This document shows, piece after piece, positions 31,102 through 44,382 of a stretch of DNA of 64,000 nucleotides; the stretch's first letter is position 1; each line of letters starts with the position of its first letter. Made by a program: the position numbers and the translations under genes. The notes below the pieces were generated by a model. The model was not told the DNA's origin. It did no database searches and saw nothing but the letters and a program-made list of their open reading frames with translations. The DNA is from Tetrapyrgos nigripes (Eukaryota; Basidiomycota; Agaricomycetes; Agaricales; Campanellaceae), in NCBI GenBank assembly GCA_013368315.1, contig JAACJM010000062.1, positions 336,710 to 400,709 of the forward strand. Reading direction: 5' to 3'.

Positions 31102-34100
31102 ATGGCGACCCTCGAGAAGACTTCGTCCAGAGATAAGACATCTCTCGAGACGGATAACAACAAAGTCGAACACGATAAGGCTACACCCTCCCTAGGCTCT
31201 TCCAAGGACTCCCAGACACCCAAAGGAGCCTCAGCAACGAAGGAAACCACTTCCAGCTCATCTCCTAACGCCACTGCCAATGGTTCTACGTCCCAAAACG
31301 ACCCATCCAAATCCCTTTTCACGAAATTGACATCCGCCCTTCCTCCATGGGTAACAACAAACCTCCAAAATCCTCGCTCACTCAAAACGTGGTTGAGATG
31401 TTGGTTAGCTGCTTGGGTTGGGATCGTTATCTTTCTACCACACAAATCGTTGAATACGTTGGGTGCTTCGTGCGTGTCATTGTTTTCAACTTTTCTCCGA
31501 GTATATGCGCGCATATACTGACCTTTTTGCTCTTGTTGCAATATTGCTTTACAGTGCATTCTTCTCAATGCTTTCTGCCTTCTTCCTACCTCCCAATATA
31601 CCAGTTCAATTATTTGTATTCGTGAGTCGGCCGGTTCATCCATCGATTTTTTTTGTTCTCTCAAGCTAATCATACGCATATATGCGCCTTCTAACAGATG
31701 ATATCCACCATGCTCATCGGTATTCTCTTGGGTTGGGGAGTCGGAGCTGCAGCTATGCGTGCGGCTAGTGCAGTTCGTAGTCAAGCTTTGCTTCAAGCTG
31801 CCACTTTGCAACTTCAACAAAGGTGCGTATATATGCGCTTCTTTTCGTCCGTTTTTGCGAATTAGTTGGCTCATGCAAGTAAAATAAAGCATCCAATCCA
31901 ATCCCGCGTTACAAGCCAACCCGTCTTTCGCTCAGACAGATGCAGTTTTTCATGGGCTGTTTCTTGATACTCGGTGCGTCTCATCTCGTCTCTCCACGAC
32001 GCGTTCTCACTCCGCTGTCGCTTCTCTTTCTCCGGCTGCTTCTCTAGGTCTTCTGTCATGTTCGGTGCATTCCTAGGAGTCGGTGTCTTCTTTTTCGGAC
32101 TTATCAGAGCGTATGCCCCAAAGTTGACGATTCTGAGTATTTTCGGTACCATTGCTGTTGATATCTTCTGCGTAAGCCTTCCGTCTTCCTCACTTTCCAC
32201 TCTTCTCTCTTCTCACCCTCATTCCTTCCCATCCCATCTATATCATACAGTCAATCGGCCCACTCTTCCCAGCCCCCCAATACAACCTCCTCCGTTCTCT
32301 CCTCATCTCCTCCACATGCTACTGCGCTGTCGGTCTCATCCTCACCATCTTCGTCTTTCCCGAATCGATGTCTCATTCCGCGTTAAGGACGTTCTCGGAT
32401 CAACTGAGGAGAGCAAAAGCGTTGATTGAGATCCAGGATGAGGTTCTTAAGAGTAAGCCGGAGGAGTTGGGGAGAGGGACGGTGTTGGGGATGAAGATAG
32501 AGGGGATGAGGGCGGGGTTGGTTGGGGTGCAGACGCAGTGTGGGTTTTTCTTCTTTTCTTTTCGCTTTCTTTTCGCTTTTTGGTGCATATGGGATGAAAG
32601 AAAGATGGCTGAATTGTTTGTTCGTTTTTATTTTCTACGCATACACAGTATCGACTACGGCAGGATTTATGTCTCTGGAGTTTAGCTGGGGAAAATGGAA
32701 TAGCGATGATGTCAAAGACTTGTTGGATCCCATGTCTTCTTTGATTGCTCGAGTTGGTGCGTTTGTTTCATTTTCTCTCTTGGCCAACTTTTTGCCTGAC
32801 ATTTTACATTCTCTGACCAGCCGGCCTCCAAAGCTTCAGCAGACTTGTCGGTCAAACACCCGTCATTCAAGGCAAGCAACCTGACTCCGTGGACACCAAC
32901 ACCAGCACCAACACCAACACCAACACCAATGCCGACGCCAACCCCGCCAACGCATCCTCTCCCTCACAAGGAGCTCAAGGCGGTCTCAAAAAAGCTCTCA
33001 AAAACGATACCTACCTCGTCGACCAAGTCAACAAAATCAACGCTACCCTCGAATCCACCTACAACTGCCGCATCATCGACCTCCTCCCCATCATCTCCAA
33101 AGCCTCTCTCCACCTCCGCGAAGCCTGCGTCTACGGTTGCAACTGTACAATCAAAAAACTCGAAAACATCAATAAACACCGATGGACTAAAAACCCAGAT
33201 CAAGATGGTTCTTTAGTAAGAGAAATGGATGGGTCGATTGAAAAGTTGAGAGGCGTATTAAACGAGTTTAGAGAGACGCATAGGTTGTTGGTGTTGGAGC
33301 CTTTTATGCCTATGTTGCAAAGGACCTTTTCATCAGAGGATGAGGAAGAACAGGAGGAGTTGGCGATTTCGTTACCGTTAAGGTCTCTGTATATTTCGTA
33401 CGTCTTTTGTACGAATTTGGTTGCGGTGACGGAAGCGTTGTTGAGGTTGATGGAGTTGATGAGGGCGACGGTGGCGAAGAGAAGGGTGAATAGGTTGTGG
33501 GCGCCCAAGGGATTGAGAGCGTTGTGGAAGTTGTTCACGGTGAGGGGGGATGAGAATGATAGGGCGGCGTTGGGAGATGAGACGTTGCCCAAGGGTGACG
33601 AGACTGGGGAGCTTGAGGATAGGTTGTATCGTGAGTGCCTTTCTATGTGTTTGGATTGGGTTGGAGGAAGACGATGCTGATTGGTAACTGGTTGGTTTGT
33701 TCAGGAAGAGACCCAGATAGTAGAGCCCCAACCAACTTTATGCAAAAGGTCATGAATAGTACGCATGGGTTGTATCATTGGACGAAAACTGCTGAAGCAA
33801 AAGTATGGTGTTTTTCTCGTTTTTGATGCGGTACTCATAGATTGCCTTGTGTTCTAGTTCACCCTCAAGTTTACTGTGGCTAGCGTTGCGCTATGGGTTC
33901 CTGCAGTCGTCCATCGGACAGCACATTTCTACTACGTGGAGCGAGGCTTTTGGTGGGTCTCTAGTTATCTCTCCCTTTCTAGCCTTGAACACGTATCATC
34001 TCAGGGCGCTAATCATGCTTCAAACAACGATGAACATCTACGCCGCTGATCAAATTTACAATCTCGTCACCCGTTTGGTGGGTACATTCGTTGGGCTGTG

Positions 34101-35619
34101 TTTTGGTCTTGTTGCTTGGTATATGGGTGGGTATGAGCACCTTGAGTGCTATGGTCCTTTCCTTCCCTGAAGATGTATCTGACGTGTGCGTCTCTATAGG
34201 TAATGGGCTTGGTAATGGAAACCCCTATGGCGCAGCTGCAGCAACGGGTTTTGTCATGGTTCCTATGACTTTCATCCGTATTTTTGCACCCATTCAGTAT
34301 TTGCCAGGTGTAATCTTGACATGTGTACGTTCTTAGGCCTTCGTCGCGTAGTGACGTCATCACTGACTATTTGCTGTCTAGGTCACAACTGCCCTCATTG
34401 TTGGATATTCCTGGGTAGACGGCAACTTGCCTCAGTATTCTTCACCTGGTGAGCAGGCTCTCCTGTCAAGCAACTTTCTGGTTGTCTGAAATGTTTGCCT
34501 TTGTCAGGTATCGGTTGGAATATCGCGTGGAAGCGATTTACCCTTGTTGTCATCGGTATGACCTTTTCGCCATTCATCTAATTTCCACTACTCATGCAAG
34601 AGTCCTACAGGCTCAGCTGCTTCCTTCATCATGATGATGCTACCACCAACGTCTGGTCGCAAAGCCGTCCGATTACGCAACGCATCCATCATCTCCCAGC
34701 TTGCAGACCTTTACGGTTTCCTCATTTCGACTTGGATCTCCACGGATTCTCTTAAGGAAGGCGATTCCTCATCTGACGAGGATTTACCAGCGGCAGACAC
34801 TCATGTAAACTCGAGGTGGTTGGCAGAATTCCGAAAGAGGCTGCTCGACATTGCAGGCGCTGTTACTGCGACCAGGTCATTAACTGCTATCGCCACATGG
34901 GAAGGTAGCATCAGAGGCAAATGGCCAGTGAAAGAGTACATGGCTTTACTCGATGTGGAGGCTGAAATGATAACTGCTCTGGCGCAGGTATGTAGTTGAC
35001 CCTTCCTCTAACTAGGCTAACTGCGCTAATACATCTTACTTCATGATCAGCTTGGCGGAGCACTAACCCATATGGATGACGAGTGGAGGGTACAATTCCT
35101 GCATAGCACTCGAGCGCTTAATCCGAATTTTGTGCGTTTCTCCCCACCTTAAAGCCTATTTCGCTGTGCTGGCAACTGATCAAGTTGAAATACAGATAAC
35201 CGACGTGATGGCAGTCTTCTCTTTGATTTCGCAGTCGCTTCGCACTGCTGAACCGCTACACGCTGTCCTTCCACAAAGCCTCGTTGGTCGGCTCATGTAC
35301 CATAGCCATAGCCATCATCATATGCATGCCCGTTCCCATTCGGAAGGTACAGACTCAAAGCACAGTTCTGTATCTTTAGATCATGTAGCCTCTATCGACT
35401 ACATGTTTTATGCAGCCGGAGTTGTGGCCATGTTTCAGTTGCTTCAGGTATGTTCAGTGCTAGCCAGGAAAGCATAGAGTAATTTGACTAATGTACCCTT
35501 TTTTCCTCTAGTCTTTGGACGAGCTTCATCGGCTGACGAAAGAGCTGTGCGGTGAGGTACCTTTGAGGGGATTCACAGATTGGAGAGATCAGTTTGAGCG
35601 TTCGCATACCCGGGTATGA
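31102..35619 (+). CDS. ArAE_2 / DUF2421 membrane transporter
   Basis: A large fungal membrane protein with the putative 6-TM ER transporter N-terminal domain (ArAE_2_N) and the C-terminal DUF2421 domain, related to aromatic acid exporters; the cargo is unknown. I assign 18 exons: 31102-31469, 31555-31621, 31698-31822, 31890-31973, 32048-32171, 32251-32538, 32681-32756, 32821-33630, 33705-33802, 33858-33952, 34005-34126, 34200-34324, 34382-34448, 34508-34555, 34611-34987, 35051-35131, 35196-35447, 35512-35619. They total 3315 nt, 1104 residues. Helices include AFFSMLSAFFLPPNIPV, TMLIGILLGWGVGAAAM, MFGAFLGVGVFFFGLIRA, LIVGYSWVDG, and FTLKFTVASVALWVPAVV with YVERGFWALIMLQTTMN at the start of the second membrane unit. 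A low-complexity TNTNTNTNADANPANA stretch lies near 32.9 kb, and a His-rich HSHSHHHMHARSH near 35.3 kb. It converges on the next gene with 97 bp between stop codons. Confidence 0.88.
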
Positions 35620-35716
35620 GGCCAGAATCGTGGTTTTAGGTAGCGAGAGTAAAATGTTACGGTGTTATACGCTAATCTATGACCGTCTTGTAACGATATA
35701 GGATATAACATGGCTA

Positions 35717-38700
35717 CTACTTGTATTCTTCTATGACCGAGCGCGGGGTCAAATATTCACCAATGGACACGTAGGGTTCATTGATTCTGGAAACATGAGT
35801 TAACAGTGCTCTCAATGACGTGGTATAACTCACCCAAAGGCCGACGGCCCACCAGTCTTCAGCCCTACCTCAGTCGTCCACAACGGCGAGCCTGCAAGGG
35901 CAATGACGGTTACTCGAAGACCGTAAGAGTCTGATGAAGATATAGCACATTAGAGGTCGGAAACAGCATCGGACTGGCCAAGAGTACGTACACATCTGGG
36001 TACCTAGATGAGATCCACTTTGCGAATCAAGGACGGTGATCAGATCCGGTACAATTGCTGCGACTCGTCGTGATCCATCAGGCTTCTCTATATAGGCGAC
36101 AAGGTTCTCGTTCTGGAATGGGATAACCATTATGTCGGCTGCATCTTCTTCGGATACAGCACTAGATGAAACGTCTTCGAGCTCGTCATCGAACAACCGG
36201 GCAATGCGGACCTCGCCCCAGGTGAAGCCAGCGCGGACTTCCTAGAAGCAGAGAGAAAGATCTCAGTTGGGCATGCATATACATCACCATAGTAAGACGA
36301 CCAAACCCGATTAACGTTGGTAATTTTCCCGATGAACAGGCAAGCACCTGTTTGCAACTTGAGGATTTCCGCGGGAATGGCTTTAAAGTCACTAATAGTC
36401 TGTTGAATCTCGGGACCGACGGAGAAATAATCATATCCTCTCACTTCTTTTGACGACACATGGCAACAGCCCTCCCTATCCTCCACGCTTGACTATGACA
36501 TCGCGGAACCCCATAATCCCGAGCATCTCGTAGATGAAGAGGTGGTCCACATAATGAAGCAGAGGAGCCCATTTCGGTTGTGACCGTCCTCATCAAGGAC
36601 TCTACATAGAAATCGTTCTTGGCCTTGGATAGAATCTGGCAAAATAACGTCAGCACAGGTATTGCAAGTTTGTGACGATTAAGCTGACTCACAACTATGT
36701 TTCCGTCTCCATCATGTAGAGAGCAGGGGCTTAGACTTGAGTGGCTGTCAGATTACTACTAGTCATGAACACGCAAGACCCTTACGCGTTGGGGCGATTG
36801 TACACGGCTATTGATAGTTCAGCGTTAATGAGAATGGGTACTCGGCTATACAGACAACATACCAGGTATGATCTGGTGCAGAAGGGGGTACGCTACAATT
36901 TGGTTCAATGAATGAACTGAGTCATTGCGAATACGTGTGCTTACCTCGTCCCATCAAGTCGCCGTCCAGGGCAGGTATACCATACACTCTGTGGAGCAAA
37001 GGCATTCGATTTCCGGAATTTTGATAGCCTGAATACTATGACTCACGGAGCAGTCAACAGAGATTTCATTCCATTACCGCCTCCAATTTCGTCGCTGCAT
37101 AGAATCATCAATCATCACACATCACGATGCACCCAGCATTCATTCTAGTGACAAACATACCAAACTGTCGCCCACAACTTCTTAGCGCCGAGGAAACCAG
37201 CTAATTCTTTGCCCGCAGCCATGATAGGCGCGCCTCCCATGATGCGCTCAGAACTGACTGAAGGGGATCCCATTTCTAACCCCCGAACGACATATCCGTC
37301 ATCAGGTATCGAAGTATGGTCAATAATCCGTATAGACCCGCCGTTGCGCAGCACTTGTCGACACATTAAGAAAGTCGGATAGGGGGAACCTCCGCCTCCC
37401 TGACAGACAGACAGTTTCCATCAGCATCGACACCGGAAAAAATGACGTTGACAACGACTCTCGAGACACTCACAGTACCCAAAATACCACAGCCTTCCAT
37501 GATGAAGACTAGAATATGGGGATAAAGCTAGGAATTAGTAGTGCTGGAGTCAAATTCGGATATGGGACTTACACAAATCCGTCTCGCTCAGATGCCATTC
37601 ATCACCAACAATCTTTGGGCGGTAGGTCTCGTAATCAATTCTGTTGTCGTCACCATCTGCGCCATCCTCCAGCACTTCCTGGGCGTCTTCGGACTCTTCC
37701 TCCATTTCTTGCTGGCTTCGTTTGAATGTTCCAGCCGTCGAACGAGATTTCGGGATCCCAATCTCTCCTACAGCACGAACAATAATTCTAGTTGCTTGAT
37801 TGGTGACATACTGCACAATGTATCCGGTTCAGCGTCGCCTAGTCTGTCTGACATAGCTCTCAGTCTCAGCAACAGTAGTATTGGCTCACCTGGACAGGCA
37901 ATACGTTGATTTCGGCTATTCGAACTGTAGCTGGATCGGCACCTCCTTCAACAGCCTTGGCGATAGCTTCCATTTTGATACGGGCCAGAGTATCGTCAAG
38001 ACTCTTTCCCTGAAGGATCTCTATGGTGTCTATTTCTCCCGAAACATTCGCTATGGCAGCACCGACAGCGTTGGCAACACTGTGAAATGGTGGAATGCTG
38101 TAGAGAGAGAAGGTCAGCACAGCTGGAAGACTCTACAGTTAATTAGGACGTACATGATCTCTTTGACACCGTCTAGCTGAGGTGGAACAATGATAGAGCC
38201 ACCTCCAACCAGTAGGAGGCTACAGTCTTCCGGACTGGTCTTCATCTGATCGACGACGTTCTGTTTTTCCGGAAGTTTATCGGTTCCTTACATCTTGGGG
38301 CTACGAAATAAACGGACGAACCTCTACAAGTCTCTTCATCACTCTCTTGGCCTTCTGTAACACTTCTTCACTGACATCAGCCACACAGGAGCGGTCTCCA
38401 ACATTAGCCACACCGCCTCGGACAGAAATATCCGTTGCAGTCAGGATATCTCCGCCAAAGACCTTTCCGTCGCGGGTAAGCTGCAAACCGAGGGTTGTCA
38501 GTGAGGAATGGACAGCCAAGCTAACGAAGCACGGGCATACATAGTGTCCAACGGAATCTGGTCCGACGGTAACCTTGGGTCCTTCAATGCGCACTCTAGA
38601 ACCACCACCGAGACCAATAGAGTTGATGTCTGGCATAGCAAAACTAGACGAAAGCCACATAAGGAAATTATATAACCTAATCGAGATATCCGAGAGAACT

Positions 38701-40199
38701 CACTTGGTCCTTACACCACCAACTGAAACGAAACGAGGACGGGACGGCAAGTGAGTGATAGTGAGATTAACCGAAATTATCCTTCAAAGACGGAGAAACA
38801 CCTGCTTACCTTCAATGAAAGCAGCGGCCTGCCTAGGAAACCCACTTGGCAGCAATACACCGACATCGGTGGTAGTTCCACCCACATCAGCAACTAGCAT
38901 ACTCTTTCCTGTGCCATCCTTCCTTTTGAGGTCCATTCCGGCTAAATAGGATCCACCCCGCATAGAGTTAGTAGCTCCAGAAGAAAAAGTCTTGATGGGT
39001 AATCGAGCCGCTTCCGCAGCAGACGTCAGTGTACCATCGTTCTAAACATGTACAATGAGTTAGTTAGGTTAGTCGGAACGCGGGTAAATGACAGGTCAGG
39101 CCGGTAGAGATGCGCATACACACCTGAGTGATATACAAGGGACATGTAAGACCTAGACGTGCCATAGCGTTCTCAAAACCACGGATAGTCCTTTGTGCGA
39201 AAGAGGTAATAGATGCATTGAGGATAGATGCGTTTTCACGCTCCAGGAGACCGAGTTGACCGACTGTATGCGCATACATTAAAGTAAAAATCTAGAGTTT
39301 TACGAGTAAAAGGCGTACCATCTCGCGAACAGACGATGTTTACATGAGGTCCCAGCTCTCGGCGTAGAATGACCCGAGCATCATATTCAGCAGCACCGGA
39401 AAGGTCGAGGGGAGAGACTATGCAGATGATTTAGCCGTGAAAATAGGCGATACCCTACCACTTACAGACACCAACAAGAACAACATCTTTTAACCCTTTG
39501 GCACGGATTTGCGTAGCTTGTTCCACGAGCTCTGCTTCAACAATCTTATTGATATGACGACCGTCACTACGAGACTTGTGTCAGCAGAGAAAACTGGCTG
39601 GGGGGACAGAACACACATCTGATGACCACCAGAAATAATTGCTGTATGCCCATCCATAATCCTCTTGAGGTTTGGCGGAAAATCGATAAACTGACGACTA
39701 TATCAATAACCTGGACAGATAGGACAAATCTGGAGCTCACAGAGGGACATTCTACCGTATAAGGTGCAGCAAGACGAATGATTGCGACTTTAGACAATCT
39801 TCGCGCGTCAGACTGGAGGACGGCGTTGATGAAATGCTATCCAGACGTACCCAGCATTAGACAACCGATAGGAACAGCTATGCCAAAAGAAAGAAGGTTT
39901 ACTCACCGTCGTCCCAATAGTCAAACTCAAAACCTGACCACTCTTCGGGTCAACCCCGGCCTGGTCCAAGACATTCTTCACTGCAGCCTCTATACCATCC
40001 GTCACATCCACTGTTGTCGCGTGCTTGTAAAACGCGACAATTCCTCGTGTCTCGGGGTCAGAGCTCTTTGCGATATCTAAAATGACTCCGTCGGTGTTAG
40101 TACCTAAAGATAGACATGGACGTTGTTAGAACTCTCAGACCAGTCAAAACTACTCTTAGGGTATAACTCACCTCCTACGTCGACACCGATGCGATACAT
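35717..40199 (-). CDS. Hydantoinase/oxoprolinase with C-terminal DUF917 domain
   Basis: Enzymes of the HyuA/5-oxoprolinase family hydrolyse cyclic amides, most with ATP. ATG at 40199 gives MYRIGVDVGGTNTDGVILD over a 28-nt first exon and a second exon; this is the ATP-binding fold start. Then come VLSLTIGTT, DGRHINKIVEAELVEQATQ, SPLDLSGAAEYDARVIL, GLLERENASILNAS, QNDGTLTSAAEAARLPI, FSSGATNSMRGGSYL, MLVADVGGTTTDVG, VRTNFAMPDINSIGLGGGS and GPDSVGHYV. The C-terminal part (from about 37.5 kb down) is DUF917: CGILGTGGGGSPYPTFLM, LEMGSPSVSSERI, DEIGGGNGM, VPDLITVLDS and, in a late exon, YGLRVTVIALAGSPLWTTE. The last exon ends EYK and TAG at 35717. There are many short exons; I have not resolved each one. 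Two-domain fusions like this are known in fungi. The substrate is not evident. Confidence 0.85.
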
Positions 40200-40497
40200 G
40201 AGTGAAAGTGAAAGTAAAAGTAAAAGTGAAGAATGAGACACAAGATGATTTCATTATCAGCAGCAGCGATTGGCCACGGCCAATTATAAATGACACGTGA
40301 CATACGCGTACTCGAAAGGTCAAAAAGTTTCGACCTTTCCGAAGGGTATAAAGGATGGAAGTTTGTTAGAGAATTCTATATACTACGTGCTACTACGTAC
40401 AGAAATATCAAGAAATTGTCTGGGACACAGGCGACTGAAAGTGGAGATGAGGTATACTACGCGCCGGTACGCGGGCCAAAAAAAAAACATCCGTGAC

Positions 40498-42255
40498 TCA
40501 GTGGTGCCTAGATATAGCTATCGCGGACGAAGGAGAGACAGGAATATGGGTCAGCGCATGATCCAGCTGATTCTGATAGAATCCACATACAAGAGAAAAG
40601 AACCAACCACCTGGCTCTAAAAAACGCTTAACCAATCCAGCCTTGCCCAACTTTCCGGCCAACTCGCGATGGCGATGTGGGATAAATGATTTCCACCCAT
40701 CTTCAAGGTGATCACGGCGCCATTCGAAAATCGAACAATCCATGAGTGCAAAACGTGTAAGGCAAGGGAATTGTTCAGCAGAGAAGGCATCGGTGATGGT
40801 CTTGCACCAGGCGTCCAGGTTCCAGGAATGAACGACATCGTAACACGTTTGGGAAGCTGGGGTAATGATTTGGGACAGCGGAGGTGGAAGTAGGAACATG
40901 GCGATGAAGAGATCGCAGAGATGAGGGTATTTGTATAGGGGTTTGGAAATCTTGGTCTGTGTCTAACTGTCAATTGCTATTCTCTATAGGAAGGACTTCA
41001 GAAGACTTACGAGGTCAACGGCAGGTTTCCTGGGATTCTGAGTGTTAAGGACTTGGACTTCAGCTTGGACACCGAAGAGGGTCAGAGTGTGTAGGTGAGG
41101 GAAACATTTCTGATCGTCGGGGTGGATAAAATATGTCCATGGCACGGACAAAATCGTCAAAGACTGGCCAGAAATCACGGAGAGGAGCTGAGTGGGTAGT
41201 GATTCAAGCATCCTAGCGGCCCAGTCCAATTGCACCAAAGAAGGTCGCGAAAGTAATGGCCAGATAAGGTTTATGGGAGCTTGCACTCGCCTCAGGTTAG
41301 GCAGCGCAGAAGAAGAAAGGCTTCCTTCAAGCCAAATGTACGTGAGAAGCCTGAGCTCCACGATGGACGACGCGGTTTCCAGATATTGATGCAAGGTGAT
41401 CTGCCCCACCCTAGTGATGTCCATCGGTCCAAGCGCCAATACACGGAGAGGAATCTGTTTGGATCCGGAAACGGATATCAGCAGTTCCACTAACAACCAG
41501 CTGTCCGTATGGAATTCCTCTAGGTGATCCAGTAAGCAGTCGAGGGCAAGATGAAGATCCAACGGGAGTCGGCCATCCATGGAAAGGACCTCGAGCTTCT
41601 TTAACCTCAACGACCTGAGCTTTTTGACATGCTCCACGGTAACCCCTGCCCCAAAAGGACACGCATTGATAGAAAGAGACTGTAAGTTCGCCATATCTCT
41701 GATACTCCCAAACAACAGCCGAATGAGGGGAGCGCGTACGATGGATAGAGCGGTGATATTCTTCATCTTCCTAACAGCCTTCCCGTAGAGTTCACGCCAA
41801 AAAGACTCCAAAAAGACCTCGCCAACCCAGTCTTGGATGATACACTCTTGCACATCAGAAGTGAAACTGGACAAGACCAGCTTGCCATCGACGACTTGTT
41901 TGCAAAACTCATAATAGCAGGGTTGGTCCTGATCCTTCGGAGTCTCGCCGCCAGAGACGATGACAGACTCGAAGACGCGTCGTATCCCCATTGCGCAGAA
42001 GAACCAGCAGACTTTTCCCAACGCAAACCAAATCCTTTTACAGTCATCAAGGCTCAGCTCGTCCTCTGGCTGAATATGCGAGAATATCTCGTTATAGATC
42101 TCGCATGGAATGGGCGTCAAAGTCTTCTCGCCAATGCGTCTTTCCGGAGCTGCAGCACAAAAAGGATAGTACAACGGATACACCGCGTCAGCGCGTCCAC
42201 TTCGCGATGTGTAAGGAAGCCTGATGAACATACTGGACCATTGGAAACCCGTCAT
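40498..42255 (-). CDS. F-box-like LRR protein
   Basis: Two exons (42255-41011 and 40950-40498; 1698 nt, 565 residues), with a GTAAGT donor and CAAG acceptor, so the frame closes exactly. The segment at about residues 45-100 (LTPIPCEIYNEIFSHI...WFALGKVCWFFCAMGIRRVFESVIV) has the pattern of fungal F-box-like domains: P-x-E-I-x-x-x-I, then W and a cysteine/valine-rich second helix. The remainder has irregular leucine-rich repeats (MKNITALSIV, MANLQSLSINACPF, VKKLRSLRLKKLEVLSMDG, ASSIVELRLLTYIWL, LPNLRRVQAP). By family it could be a substrate adaptor of an SCF ubiquitin ligase, but such genes are numerous and divergent in basidiomycetes and no target can be inferred. Confidence 0.72.
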
Positions 42256-43527
42256 TTCGAGTTGTTCTCGGAGGGAGGCTAATAAAGGTTATAGTGTATT
42301 GCGGAGGCCGAGCCTCAGGGCAGCGAGTAATATGGTCCGCAGTCGACTCGATGCTGAGTGTAGCAGAGCAGGGCGTGACAGTGACCGTGACCGACATGTG
42401 ACCGGGGTATCCCGACATCAGCGATCTGTCAGCGTCAGGTTCTGTCACGTCCGGACACTTGATGCGAGGCTCTTTCCCCCACCACGACATCGAGTCTATC
42501 CTCTTCTTCATATGCAGCTGCTGCGCATGTCGGTGACACTGACGGCTGTTTCAACATATCCCGCCGAGGTCCGCTGCTGCCAAACTACAGCAGCCAGTTC
42601 AACGAGGGTCAGTTTGAAGGTTCTATGAACTGCAGCGCTGTACGTCGTCGACCCGAACATCTTCCGACTCACCGACAGAGATCTGTTGGTGTGAGATTGC
42701 AAGATCAACTGTGGCCCCTCTCTTCGCGTCTTGATTCACGACTTTTGCAGACAAGCATCACATCAAGCAGTGTGAGGCACTGCTTAATTGTGATTGATGT
42801 GTTCTGCCTCTCGCTTCCATGTTTTGACGACGTCGAATAACACCATGGTCCCCCTATAGAGGCTTGTACTCTTTCACTTCCAGTGCGACGTGTTCTATCA
42901 ATCCGGATCTATGGTCTCCACTGCGCAGGTGCTATCAATCCACACATATCCTGGTCTGGTAAATCCACCGAGTCTCGCTCATCCCGGATGACTTCATTCT
43001 ATGTGTTTCTGCAATGCTTCACTGCTCTATACGGTGCTGTTGAACCGGCTGACGGCTTCTTAACAATCGTACTATCCGACGGCCTCAAACGCTCTTACGG
43101 GACCTCGCAAGTTTTCTTTGAATAGGCATCAGCCAGTAAACAAGCTTTCTAATGACTCCTCCTCCGCCTAAATCTCTATTTGGTCCCTTGAGGTGGCTAT
43201 TCGGCAAAGGATCCCGCTATTTCCGTTGATCTCAGATCATTCATCGACGCAATTGTTGATGATTCGTTTCAGTACCGCTTAATCTGTGGTTGCGAATGAC
43301 CAGCGGGTATGTGGTTGTGCCTTCTTGTAGACTGAACTTGGCCACCACTGTGAACATCTAGGAATGTCGAGTTTGTTTGTTGAGTTCGCCAGTGCATTCA
43401 AATCATCGACGTCTGGCTGAGATTTGTACCACGGGCTTGCGCACATTGCTCCGCTTCCGTTGGGGACCCAGATGTTTTTAAACCCAAGGTCAACTCAGTG
43501 TCCATTCCATCGTCCATCGTCACCAAC
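42256..43527. other. Intergenic, no gene supported
   Basis: Open frames up to 134 codons occur but overlap the F-box gene or lack motifs. It separates divergent promoters of the F-box gene (minus) and GST 1 (plus). Confidence 0.45.
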
Positions 43528-44382
43528 ATGTCTCGTCCGTCAGGTCGCTCGTCTACCACCATCATCCTCTATGACCTCAAGGGCAGTTATGGGAGCCAGC
43601 CTTGGGCACCTAATATCTGGCGCATTCGGTACGTCATTTCCATTCCCAACTACATATAGCCCTGCATTCCTGACGCGCTTTCCACCAGATTTATTCTCAA
43701 TTACAAGCGCCTTCGCTACAGAACTGCTTGGGTCGAACTTCCCGACGTCGAATCAACGCTGTACGCGTTGGGAGCGCCTCCAAGCTCCTACAGAAGTGAC
43801 GGCAAACCCGTCTACACGCTACCAGTGATCGTAGATCCTTCCAAAAATCCCGGCAAACCGCTAATCTTATCCAACACCGCCAACATATCCGAGTATCTGG
43901 AGGCGACTTACGACTCGCGACCCGTGTTTCCCGAGGGTTCTCGTGCACTTCAATCCCTATATGCACACTATATCCAGGAGGTCTTCGCAAAGCCCCTATT
44001 ACCCCTTCTCGTACCTCTCTCCCATCAACAACTAGACCACCGTTCACAGACCTATTTCCGTGCTCCTACCGGTCTGACCGGTCCTCCCAGTTCAGCTACC
44101 AACCAACCCCTTCCCCCAGGCCCAGAACGAGAACGGCAGTGGCTCGCAGCCAAGGAGCAGTTTGATTTCCTTGACACCATTCTTGCTAAAAATGTCGGAG
44201 ACGGCAATGGCATAGTCGCAATGGGGCATGAGGTTTCTTACGCCGACTTTGTGCTATGCTCTGTCTTGATGTGGATTAAGCAAGTGGCACCCCATGATGG
44301 TTGGTCACGGATACGTCATTGGAACGCTGGGAGGTGGGAGAGGTTGTGGGAGAAGTGTTCACCGTACATGGATAATCACTAG
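43528..44382 (+). CDS. Glutathione S-transferase, UstS-like (copy 1)
   Basis: Two exons (43528-43628, 43689-44382; 795 nt, 264 residues). The N-terminal thioredoxin-like domain starts TTIILYDLKG..QPWAPNIWRIRFILNYKRLRYRTAWVELPDVE. The cis-proline motif is YTLPVIVDPSKNP. The glutathione-contact Glu/Ser box occurs as ILSNTANISEYLE. The helical C-terminal domain contains FPEGSRALQSLYAHYIQEVF and MGHEVSYADFVLCSVLMWI. This group in wood- and litter-degrading fungi includes beta-etherase-like and detoxifying transferases; the substrate here is not known. A paralogue lies 1.5 kb downstream on the same strand. Confidence 0.88.

Noticed and set aside
31053..31919. 288-codon minus-strand frame
   Set aside because: It is antisense to transporter exons 1-4, whose plus-strand splicing closes exactly over 18 exons.
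41833..42282. 149-codon plus-strand frame opposite the F-box gene
   Set aside because: It lies entirely antisense to exon 1 of a gene with an uninterrupted frame and family pattern; treated as a shadow.
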